Of a DNA stretch of 53,745 nucleotides, positions 9,296 to 15,979 are shown piece after piece. The position numbers and the translations under genes were made by a program. Origin of the DNA: Myxococcales bacterium (lineage in GTDB: Bacteria; Myxococcota_A; UBA9160; SMWR01); the NCBI GenBank assembly GCA_013215615.1, contig JABSQX010000002.1, positions 78,857 through 132,601 on the forward strand. The letters run 5' to 3'. The notes beneath the pieces were generated by a model. The model searched no databases, was not told the origin of the DNA, and saw only the letters and a list, made by a program, of their open reading frames with translations. Each line of letters starts with the position of its first letter. Within the stretch, counting starts at the first letter, position 1.

Positions 9296-9443
9296 GGCCG
9301 CGAAGCTACCCCAGCTGGCGTTTGCACGCTGAAGGCTGCCCGGAGCGACCTTTTTCAAGCGAAACCAACGTCTTTCGAAGGCGTTACGGAGCAATTCGGG
9401 TTCGGCCTTGGCGAAACTCCCACGATCGCACTATCCTTGTGGA

Positions 9444-9473
9444 GTCTGTAGGTCAGGGGGTGTACCCACAGAC
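9444..9473. promoter_or_regulatory. Inverted repeat ending just before the merR start
   Basis: GTCTGT (9444-9449) and ACAGAC (9468-9473) form a perfect 6-bp inverted repeat. A shorter GGGT/ACCC pair lies inside, next to the right arm. The right arm ends one base before the ATG at 9475. It could be a MerR autoregulatory operator or an mRNA hairpin at the initiation site. Seen in sequence; the function is inferred. Confidence 0.4.
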
Positions 9474-9474
9474 G

Positions 9475-9960
9475 ATGGTGAATTCCGTCGAGCAGTTCCG
9501 GACGGGCGACGTGGTAGCGATCCTCGAGATCAGCCGCCGCCAGCTCCAGTATTGGGCTCAGACGGGGCTCGTTGAGCCGAGCGAGAGAACACCCGGGGGC
9601 CACGGCAGGTACACGTTCGAGGACCTGGTGGCCCTCAAGGCTGCAAAAAAACTGATCGATGCCGGTGTATCGGTCCAGCGGATCCGGAGTTCCATCCGCT
9701 TTCTCAGGCGCATGTTGCCGGCAGTGCGACGCCCCTTGGCCGAGTTGACGCTCGTGGCCACGGGCGACGTCGTGCTCGCCTTCAAGGACGGCACTGCCTT
9801 CGACGCCCTTTCCGGCCAGGAATGGGTGCTGGAGGTGGCTGCCTTCCATCGCGAGATCGAGGCGTGGAGGACCTCGAAGCGGCAGAGGCGAGAGGGCCGA
9901 GTGATGCCAGCGCATCGCTCCCTCAAGCCGTCTCCCGCAACGCGTCACCTGATGCCCTGA
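9475..9960 (+). CDS. MerR family transcriptional regulator
   Basis: A 161-residue protein. Residues about 6-75 are a MerR winged helix-turn-helix (FRTGDVVAILEISRRQLQYW, then a GGHGRYTFEDLVAL wing and recognition region). The C-terminal part is short and has no cysteine cluster or recognisable drug-binding domain, so the signal it senses is unknown. ATG at 9475 is preferred; the frame is open upstream without a better start. It is divergent from the kinase-like gene and is followed after 112 bp by the ParA-CBM48 gene in the same direction, making it the likely local regulator of that operon. Confidence 0.88.
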   Translation: MVNSVEQFRTGDVVAILEISRRQLQYWAQTGLVEPSERTPGGHGRYTFEDLVALKAAKKLIDAGVSVQRIRSSIRFLRRMLPAVRRPLAELTLVATGDVVLAFKDGTAFDALSGQEWVLEVAAFHREIEAWRTSKRQRREGRVMPAHRSLKPSPATRHLMP

Positions 9961-10002
9961 AGCCGACAGAAATTCCCTTCCGCTGCGAGGACACCGCGCA
10001 AC

Positions 10003-10058
10003 CCGTTCCGGGGCGGGGGGAGCTTTGGCCCACCGCGATGCCGGGCCACCCGGAACGG
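10003..10058 (+). promoter_or_regulatory. Nested inverted repeats in the leader of the ParA-CBM48 gene
   Basis: CCGTTCCGGG (10003-10012) pairs perfectly over 10 bp with CCCGGAACGG (10049-10058). Nested directly inside the right arm, TGGCCC (10026-10031) pairs with GGGCCA (10043-10048). The structure ends 4 nt before the G-run (10062-10067) that serves as ribosome binding site for the ATG at 10073. It may be an operator for the MerR protein encoded just upstream, or an RNA structure controlling translation. Confidence 0.5.
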
Positions 10059-10072
10059 CAAGGGGGGCCAGC

Positions 10073-11170
10073 ATGCGAGTGATTGCCGTCGTGAACCAGA
10101 AGGGGGGCTGTGGGAAGACGACCACCGCCATCAACCTCGCAGGCTGCCTGAGCGCAGACGGCGCACGTGTTCTAGTCGTGGACCTGGATCCACAGGCGCA
10201 CGCAACGCTGGGTCTCGGGGTCGACCCCGACCAGCTCGACGCGAACCTCTACGAGATCCTCGCGGAACCCAACCCGCGACGGGCGTTGCGCGAGATCTGC
10301 CTGGAGATCGACGCCGGGCTGCAGCTGGCGCCTTCGGGGGTCGTGCTCTCGGCACTGGAGCAGAAACTGGGCGCGGAGCCGGTGGACCAACGCACGAACC
10401 GGCTGTCCCGCGCGCTCGAAGAGGTCCAGGACGACTTCGACTACGCGCTGATCGACTGCCCACCGACGGTAGGCCTGCTCACCTTCAATGCGCTGCGCGC
10501 CGCGACCGAGGCCATCGTCCCGCTCGAAACCAGCTCGTTCGCCATACATGGCGTTCAGAAGCTGCTGGAGACCATCGCTCTACTGGGCGAACGCGTGGGC
10601 CACGACTTGGACGTGCGGGTGCTCCCCACTCTCTACGACGGCCGCACGCGCTACGGGCGTGAGACCCTCGCGCAGATCCGGGAGACCTTCGGTGACCTGT
10701 GTTTCGACAGCGTGATCCGCCACAACGTGAAGCTGCGAGAAGCCGCCGCGCGCGGGCGGCCGATCCAGCGCATCACGCGACGCGCCAACGGGACCATCGA
10801 CTACGCGGCCCTGGCCGTTGAAGTAGCCCTTCGGGGAACAGAACTGGCGCCCTCCCCGGCCGACAGTCCCCAGGAGGACCCTGCGAAGCCCGACATCCCC
10901 TACCGCGAAGTGGTCCTCCGCTTCCGGGACGAGGGGGCCAACGAGGTGCGAATCGCCGGCGATTTCAACGGCTGGGTGCCCGACAAGGGTGTATTCTCCA
11001 TCGTAGAGGCGGAGGGAGAAGCTCGCGTGTGGACGAAGATCCTTCAGCTTGCTCCCGGGGGGTATCAGTACCGTTACGTGGTGGATGGAGAATGGCGCGA
11101 GGACCCCGACAACCCCGAGACCACGCGTTCCGCAGTGGGCGGGCGGAACTCCGTGCTTCAGGTCCGTTAG
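10073..11170 (+). CDS. ParA family ATPase fused to a C-terminal CBM48 glycogen-binding domain
   Basis: A 365-residue fusion. Residues 1-255 are a complete ParA ATPase: deviant Walker A KGGCGKTTT with Lys10 and Lys15, DLDPQAHAT (D37, D39), and Walker B ALIDCPP with Asp128. After a proline-rich linker (about 256-275), residues 277-365 form a CBM48/AMPK-beta-type module: VRIAGDFNGW (Trp301), GGYQYRYVVDGEW (Arg334, Trp341), then Asn359. These align with the glycogen-contact residues Trp100, Lys126, Trp133 and Asn150 of AMPK beta1. ATG at 10073 follows AGGGGGG. No parB or parS-like repeat is adjacent. Inferred role: ParA-type positioning of, or response to, a polyglucan. Confidence 0.92.
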   Translation: MRVIAVVNQKGGCGKTTTAINLAGCLSADGARVLVVDLDPQAHATLGLGVDPDQLDANLYEILAEPNPRRALREICLEIDAGLQLAPSGVVLSALEQKLGAEPVDQRTNRLSRALEEVQDDFDYALIDCPPTVGLLTFNALRAATEAIVPLETSSFAIHGVQKLLETIALLGERVGHDLDVRVLPTLYDGRTRYGRETLAQIRETFGDLCFDSVIRHNVKLREAAARGRPIQRITRRANGTIDYAALAVEVALRGTELAPSPADSPQEDPAKPDIPYREVVLRFRDEGANEVRIAGDFNGWVPDKGVFSIVEAEGEARVWTKILQLAPGGYQYRYVVDGEWREDPDNPETTRSAVGGRNSVLQVR

Positions 11171-11172
11171 AG

Positions 11173-11967
11173 GTGCCCCGGGACCTCGCAGAAGTCGCGC
11201 ACTTCTTCCTGCCCGACGGCGGTGAGGCCAGCGAGACCCGAGCCAGATCCGCTCCCAGGCCGCGCCGGGATCGCCCCGCTGCCCTGCCCATCCTGGCCCT
11301 TCCCATCGGGGGACGCGACGTGGTGCGCGCGGCCTTCGCCTGGAATCTGACGGTGGAAATCGCGCGGCTGGGTGCCAGCGCCACCCTGCTCGCCCCCTTC
11401 GACTCCGACCTGGCCGCATTATGGCCAGAGTCCGGGGCGGGCCCCGTGGGGGCAGAAATCGTCCAGACCAAGGCGCGAGACCTCGCGGATCTGGCCCGGG
11501 ATGCCTTGGACGTCGCGGTCGCGAGGGCGGCCGAAACCGACGACCCCGGCATCGTGGTCGTCCGCGTACCACCCGACTGGCTGTACGCAGAGCCCGGCGG
11601 GCACCACCTGCTGCGCTGGCCGCTGCTGCTCTCCACCGACGACCCACGGGACCTCGCGGAGACCTACGCGCTCGCGAAACGCCTGTACGCACTAGAGAAA
11701 AGCGCCCGCGTGGGCGTGACCATTCACGGCGTGAGGCGGGTCGCCGACGCCCGGCGGGCCTTCGAGCGACTGGCCCGGGTCGCCACGCGGAACCTGGGCC
11801 GGGCGCCGCGGAGTTATGGACTTCTCGTGGACGACCTGCACGTGTATCGTGCCATCGTGTCTCGGCGCCCGATCGGCCTCGAGCACCCCCAATCCCCGGC
11901 GGCGCGCGCCTTGCGGGACGTCGCCCAGCTGATTCTCGAAGACGCCCGGGTAACTGCCATTGCCTGA
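11173..11967 (+). CDS. MinD/FlhG-like protein with degenerate P-loop (pseudo-ATPase)
   Basis: A 264-residue protein starting at GTG 11173, 2 bp after the ParA-CBM48 stop. The fold pattern follows MinD/FlhG: a first strand and loop at about residues 38-60 (LPILALPIGGRDVVRAAFAWNLT), an LLLSTDDPRDLAETYALAKRL helix, a YGLLVDDLHVYRAIVSRRP segment, and HPQSPAARALRDVAQLI at the end. Where active relatives read KGGxGK[ST], this one reads IGGRDVVRA, lacking both lysines and the Thr/Ser, so ATP hydrolysis is unlikely. It may act as a regulatory partner of the neighbouring true ATPase. I know of no characterised homologue. Confidence 0.7.
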   Translation: MPRDLAEVAHFFLPDGGEASETRARSAPRPRRDRPAALPILALPIGGRDVVRAAFAWNLTVEIARLGASATLLAPFDSDLAALWPESGAGPVGAEIVQTKARDLADLARDALDVAVARAAETDDPGIVVVRVPPDWLYAEPGGHHLLRWPLLLSTDDPRDLAETYALAKRLYALEKSARVGVTIHGVRRVADARRAFERLARVATRNLGRAPRSYGLLVDDLHVYRAIVSRRPIGLEHPQSPAARALRDVAQLILEDARVTAIA

Positions 11968-12595
11968 CTTACGCCTGATCACCCCGCCGCCCCGCGAGCC
12001 GCTGCTCCGTGGGCTCCGGCTTCGTCTCCGGGACGTGGTACCCGGCTGGCGGCCGCTCGCTGAGGGTCTGCTGGGCGCGGAATCCCGCATTGATTTCGTG
12101 GGTCTCGAACCCGATGGCCGAGTCGTGATCGTGCTCGTGGGGGAGGCGGGAGAAGACCTGGAAATGGTCTCTCTGGGACTCGCGCAGGCCGAGTGGGTGA
12201 AAGCCCGCCTGGGGGACTGGCTCCAGCTGGCCCCCGAGTTGCCGTTACGCAGCGAGTTCGGGGTACGCGCACAGCTCCTGTGCCCGTCCTTCCGTCCCCA
12301 GGCCCGGGCCGCGGCGCGGGCCCTGGGCTCGGCCCGCATCGGGCTGGCCACCTACCGCTGGGTGGAGAATGGCTCCAAGTTGGAGCCGTTGGTGGAGATC
12401 CTGTTAGACGACGAGGAGGCATCCGAAGTCGAGCAGGAGCCCGCGGTGATCCGCCAGGACGTTCCGCAGGAAGCGTCCAGCAGCCGCGAGTCGCAACCGG
12501 ACACGCCCCGGGACGAGGCGCTTCCGTCGTTCCGCTCGAAGCTGGCCGACGAAGATCTCGGGCTGACCCCCGAAGAACTCGCCGAGTTCGAGTAG
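11960..12595 (+). CDS. Conserved-looking hypothetical, degenerate nuclease-fold-like protein with acidic tail
   Basis: A 211-residue protein whose TTG start (11960) overlaps the previous stop by 8 bp, implying coupled translation. Residues about 40-85 (IDFVGLEPDGRVVIVLVGE, then LAQAEWVKARL) recall the core of NucS/DUF91-type PD-(D/E)xK proteins, in which an Asp is followed by an E-x-K strand and a Q-x3-Y/W helix. Here Asp45 is kept but the E-x-K is replaced by V-L-V, so catalysis is doubtful. Residues 150-211 are acidic, low in complexity and probably disordered. Function unknown; the fold call is tentative. It is the last gene before the terminator at 12626. Confidence 0.6.
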   Translation: MPDLRLITPPPREPLLRGLRLRLRDVVPGWRPLAEGLLGAESRIDFVGLEPDGRVVIVLVGEAGEDLEMVSLGLAQAEWVKARLGDWLQLAPELPLRSEFGVRAQLLCPSFRPQARAAARALGSARIGLATYRWVENGSKLEPLVEILLDDEEASEVEQEPAVIRQDVPQEASSSRESQPDTPRDEALPSFRSKLADEDLGLTPEELAEFE

Positions 12596-12625
12596 CGGGC
12601 CCTCGACGCCTCCAGTCGCTCGGGA

Positions 12626-12648
12626 TCCCCCGCGGGGGAATTTTTTTT
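12626..12648 (+). terminator. Rho-independent terminator of the ParA-CBM48 operon
   Basis: A 5-bp stem TCCCC/GGGGA with a CGCG loop is followed by AATTTTTTTT. It lies 31 bp after the stop of the last gene of the operon and is the clearest intrinsic terminator in the window. Confidence 0.8.
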
Positions 12649-12712
12649 CCCGTTCCGGCAAGAATTTTCGACACCTACGGCACCAAAGACACCACTACCC
12701 CAAATAGGATTC

Positions 12713-12736
12713 CCCCGATTTCTCGTGAAGTCGGGG
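12713..12736 (+). promoter_or_regulatory. Leader hairpin upstream of the ECF sigma factor gene
   Basis: CCCCGATTTC (12713-12722), loop TCGT, then GAAGTCGGGG (12727-12736) form a 10-bp stem with one U-G wobble. The flanking GGATT (12707-12711) and ATTCC (12737-12741) can extend it imperfectly. It ends 27 nt before the ATG at 12764 and has no U-tract, so it is more likely a 5'-leader or operator element than a terminator. Confidence 0.5.
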
Positions 12737-12763
12737 ATTCCTGGAAGTGGAGTCCCCCTGCCC

Positions 12764-13345
12764 ATGTCCGATCCCGTTCGCATTCCCCTGGCACCGGAGC
12801 AAGAGTCCGACGAGGAACTCGTGGCTCGTGTGCTCGCGGAGGATCGCGATGCCTTCGACGCCCTCTACGACCGCTACGTGAAGCGCGTCTACGGCTTCGT
12901 CTACAAACGCCTGGGCAACCGACCGGATAGCGAGGAAGTCGTCCAGGAGGTCTTTCTCAGCCTCTTCGCCTCGCTCGCCTCCTTCCGTGGCGAGTCCAGC
13001 TTCGCGTCCTGGGTGCTGGGCATCGCGCGCCGCACAGTGGCGAACCGCTTCAAGAAGCCGCGCGCGATCACCGTCCCTCTGGGGCTCGAAGACGAGCTCG
13101 GGGCGCTGGAATCGAGCACCGCGGAGCCCCCGATGACGCCGTTCGAGCACTACGAGTTCCTCGAGCGCATCGCGCAGATCGATCAGAACGTCCAGCACAA
13201 CCTCAACCGCAATCAGCAGCGGCTCTTCCGCCTCCACCACCTCGAGCACCGATCCATCGCCGAGATCGCGGACCAGCTGGGCAAGACCGAAGACTCCATC
13301 AAGTCGAACCTGTACCGCACCCGCAAGTTGCTGCTGAACTCCTGA
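12764..13345 (+). CDS. ECF-type RNA polymerase sigma factor
   Basis: A 193-residue sigma-70 family protein. Region 2 is present (DAFDALYDRYVKRVYGFVYKR, then SEEVVQEVFLSLF and FASWVLGIARR), and region 4 reads LFRLHHLEHRSIAEIADQLG followed by SIKSNLYRTRKLL. Regions 1 and 3 are missing, as in ECF (group 4) sigmas. An in-frame GTG at 12725 would fall in the loop of the leader hairpin, so ATG 12764 is preferred. No anti-sigma factor gene is adjacent, although the divergently placed zinc-ribbon membrane protein lies 0.4 kb away. The promoter targets are unknown. Confidence 0.88.
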   Translation: MSDPVRIPLAPEQESDEELVARVLAEDRDAFDALYDRYVKRVYGFVYKRLGNRPDSEEVVQEVFLSLFASLASFRGESSFASWVLGIARRTVANRFKKPRAITVPLGLEDELGALESSTAEPPMTPFEHYEFLERIAQIDQNVQHNLNRNQQRLFRLHHLEHRSIAEIADQLGKTEDSIKSNLYRTRKLLLNS

Positions 13346-13516
13346 GCGTGCACGTCGAGCGGTCGCCGCGACCGACGAGTTCGGCACCCCAGGCGGCTAC
13401 TCTGGTTCGAGGGCTCCCACCAGACCCTCCCCGGCGGCTCTCGGGCTCTAGGGGCCGTCCTTGACCCCCCCGCGGTGGCAAGTCACCCTATCCATAGAGC
13501 GTGGAGGCGCCTTCGG

Positions 13517-13720
13517 ATGTTTGGGATCGGAACCACAGAACTCGTGATCATTCTCGGCATCGTGCTCGTCCTCTTTGGCGCGAGACGGCTACCGGAGCTG
13601 GGCGCTGGCGTCGGCAAGGCGATCCGCAACTTCAAAGGCGGCCTGTCGGGTACCGACGAGCTGGACGTCAGCCCCAAGGCCGAGGAGAGCGGAGATGAAC
13701 GGGGCGATAGCAGCCCCTGA
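13517..13720 (+). CDS. tatA: Sec-independent translocase protein TatA/TatE
   Basis: A 67-residue protein with the TatA pattern: a short N-terminal membrane helix (FGIGTTELVIILGIVLVLFG), the FGARRLPELG hinge, an amphipathic helix (VGKAIRNFKGGL) and an acidic tail. It oligomerises to let folded twin-arginine substrates cross the inner membrane. ATG at 13517 is chosen because GGAGG lies 9 nt upstream; an upstream in-frame start (13475) would add a basic stretch that TatA proteins lack. tatB and tatC are not nearby. Confidence 0.95.
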   Translation: MFGIGTTELVIILGIVLVLFGARRLPELGAGVGKAIRNFKGGLSGTDELDVSPKAEESGDERGDSSP

Positions 13721-13747
13721 CGCCCGGCCGGAGTAGCGACTGCGGGG

Positions 13748-14854
13748 CTACTCTCCGAGCAGGCGGACCCGCAGCTTCGAAGCTGCGTCGGGAACCGCCG
13801 CGAAGATCGCGGCGAAACGCCGAGATTCCCCAGGATCCAGGGCCGCCTGCTCGGCGGCGAGCGCAGCTTGACGCTGGCGAATCTCTTGCGGCGCCGCGAT
13901 GCGCAGGACCTCGGGAGCCAACGCTGGCCCCAGGGCAGCGCCGCGCCCGCCCAGCGGCACACCGTCTGCGTCGAGTAGCGTCAGCTCGAGCGGTGTCGCC
14001 CGGGGCGCCTCCACGCGAAGCATCCGCCCAGAAACCACGAGCAGCGGGCCGACGTATAGATTGTCGATCCAGCGGGTACGCAGCTCGGAGAGCCGATAGC
14101 CCCCGAGTTCCGAAATCTGCGGCAGCGCGGCTCGTGGGCGCGCTTCCGCGAATATCCCCGCGTGTAGCCCCACGGCGATCAGGAAGAACACCGCCATCCA
14201 GCCTGTCAGCGTCCCCGCCCGAGCCAGCCCTGCTGCGAGTTCCGGGGCTTCGACCCTGTCGGCAAGCGGCGGAGATGCGACGCGCGTGGGGCGCTCTCGT
14301 TGGACGGGAAGCGTGGGCTGCGGGGGATCTTCTGCCTCGGGCTTCCAGGCGGACAGCGCCGCCAAGGCGTCTTCGATGTCCTCCTCCCCGGGCTCCGCGG
14401 CCTGTGCATCGGGGAGGCGGACTGGAGCCGTTTCCAGCTCGTCCAGGGCGTCCGGAACGGCCAGAAACTCATCCTGGGACAGCGCTTCCGGGGTCGGAGG
14501 TTCCGCGTCGCTCTCGAGTTCCACTTCCCCCTGAAGGGCCTCGGCGTCGAAGAGATCGGCAGCGCCCAGGCAATCCTCCAGATCACCGGGCTCACCGGAA
14601 GGCTCCGCGAACTCCCAGTTCTCGTCTCCCCCGAGTTCGGTCGCAGGCTCTCCCAGCAGATCCTCTACGACCGCGGGGGCCGGCCCGAGGGCCTCGCTCA
14701 CCGCCAACTCCACCGCGTCGGCCACGCTTGCGTCCGGGGCGTCCAGCCAGAAGCTGTGCTTGCAGTGAGAGCAACGCACGCTCAGGCCGCCGCCGTCCAG
14801 GCGCGCGTCATCCAGCTCGAAGCGGGTCTCGCAGCGCTCGCAGTGGATGATCAC
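13748..14854 (-). CDS. MJ0042-type zinc-ribbon protein with one membrane segment
   Basis: A 368-residue protein. The N terminus is a zinc ribbon (CERC at residues 5-8 and CSHC near 28-31, spaced as in MJ0042 domains), then about 170 residues of acidic low-complexity linker, one membrane helix (GWMAVFFLIAVGLHAGIF), and a C-terminal domain of about 130 residues resembling DUF3426 proteins. Start is GTG at 14854, where the zinc-ribbon sequence begins; the longer open frame is read-through of the opposite strand of the ArsA gene. Zinc-ribbon/DUF3426 proteins are common in deltaproteobacteria, mostly without known function. Confidence 0.8.
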   Translation of the reverse strand: MIIHCERCETRFELDDARLDGGGLSVRCSHCKHSFWLDAPDASVADAVELAVSEALGPAPAVVEDLLGEPATELGGDENWEFAEPSGEPGDLEDCLGAADLFDAEALQGEVELESDAEPPTPEALSQDEFLAVPDALDELETAPVRLPDAQAAEPGEEDIEDALAALSAWKPEAEDPPQPTLPVQRERPTRVASPPLADRVEAPELAAGLARAGTLTGWMAVFFLIAVGLHAGIFAEARPRAALPQISELGGYRLSELRTRWIDNLYVGPLLVVSGRMLRVEAPRATPLELTLLDADGVPLGGRGAALGPALAPEVLRIAAPQEIRQRQAALAAEQAALDPGESRRFAAIFAAVPDAASKLRVRLLGE

Positions 14855-15007
14855 GCTAAAGTTGCCCTCTCGACCCGGCCCCGCGAGCCGCCTGGAAAAT
14901 CTCACAACCCACGGAACGTTTCGGAATCGGCTGCGCGCCGCTTGAGGACACCCGGGGGGAGGTCGCGCACAGGTCGCAAGAGCCACCCGCGTCCCGGAGA
15001 AAGCCGC

Positions 15008-15979
15008 TTGCCTGCCGCGTCCACCCCGCTCCCCCTTCTCGACCACCGGCTGCTGGTGGTGAGCGGCAAGGGGGGCGCCGGCAAGACCACCCTCACGGCG
15101 ACGCTGGCCCTGTGGGCCGCGCGGGGGGGTCGGCGGGTGATGGTGGTGGAGATGGGACCAAAGACCCAGGTCCCCAACCTGCTGAATCCGGGGCACGCCG
15201 AAGTGGGCTACGAGGGTGCGGAGATCCTGCCCGGCCTGCACGTGATGCGAGCGGATCCCTTCGCGGCCCTCGCCGAGTACCTGGAGATCCGCATCGGAAT
15301 GCGTCCGGTGGTCGAGCGACTCCTGGAATTCGAGGGATTCCGTCAGCTCATGCAGGCAGCACCCGGATGGCGGGAGTTGATCACGCTCGGCAAGGTCTGG
15401 CACCTCGAGCAGATGCGGGAGGCGGGCGCGCCCCGCTACGACCTGCTCCTGGTGGACGCCCCGGCCACGGGCCACGGTGTGCGCTTCCTCGACGTCCCCC
15501 GGGTGGTGGCCTCCGCGTTGCGGAGCGGACCGCTTCGAGCGAACAGCCTGCGGGTGGAGGCCCTGATCGCCGATCCTGCGCGCACGCTGCTGCTGCCCGT
15601 GGCGCTGGCCGAGGAACTCCCCGTGAGGGAGACCGTGGAGTTGGTCGAGCGCGCCCGCGATGGCTTGTCGATCCACGTGGACCGTCTGGTGCTGAACGCG
15701 GTCGAGCCAGCACCCTTCCCCACGGAACGCAACGACCTCGACGAGCGGCTGGCTTCGCTGCCCGGGGACTTGCAGGTGCAGGGGCTGCCCCCGATGGCGA
15801 CGCTGAGCGCCTGCGCGCGGCACCTGCGCCGACGCCACGAACTCAACCAGCACTACGCGACCAAGCTCTCGCACGCCACCGGGCTCCCAACGATCCAACT
15901 CCCCTACTTGGCGGGCGGCGTGAGAGGCCCCGAGTCCCTGGAGAAACTCCTCGAGCCGCTCGCGGAAGTGGCGGAGTGA
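15008..15979 (+). CDS. ArsA/Get3 family ATPase, first of a pair
   Basis: A 323-residue P-loop ATPase with a canonical deviant Walker A, SGKGGAGKTTLT, carrying the signature lysine, a MVVEMGPKTQVPNLL switch region and LLLVDAPATGH as Walker B/switch II. The start is TTG at 15008, with GGAG 8 nt upstream; the open frame continues back into the antisense of the zinc-ribbon gene and was trimmed. The stop overlaps the start of the second ArsA-like gene (GTGA). No arsenite-binding cysteine cluster or ArsB is present, so arsenic resistance is unlikely. Confidence 0.82.
   Translation: MPAASTPLPLLDHRLLVVSGKGGAGKTTLTATLALWAARGGRRVMVVEMGPKTQVPNLLNPGHAEVGYEGAEILPGLHVMRADPFAALAEYLEIRIGMRPVVERLLEFEGFRQLMQAAPGWRELITLGKVWHLEQMREAGAPRYDLLLVDAPATGHGVRFLDVPRVVASALRSGPLRANSLRVEALIADPARTLLLPVALAEELPVRETVELVERARDGLSIHVDRLVLNAVEPAPFPTERNDLDERLASLPGDLQVQGLPPMATLSACARHLRRRHELNQHYATKLSHATGLPTIQLPYLAGGVRGPESLEKLLEPLAEVAE

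Noticed and set aside
10073-12595. Chromosome or plasmid parABS locus
   Set aside because: No ParB gene, no parS-like palindrome nearby, and the ParA has a carbohydrate-binding tail instead.
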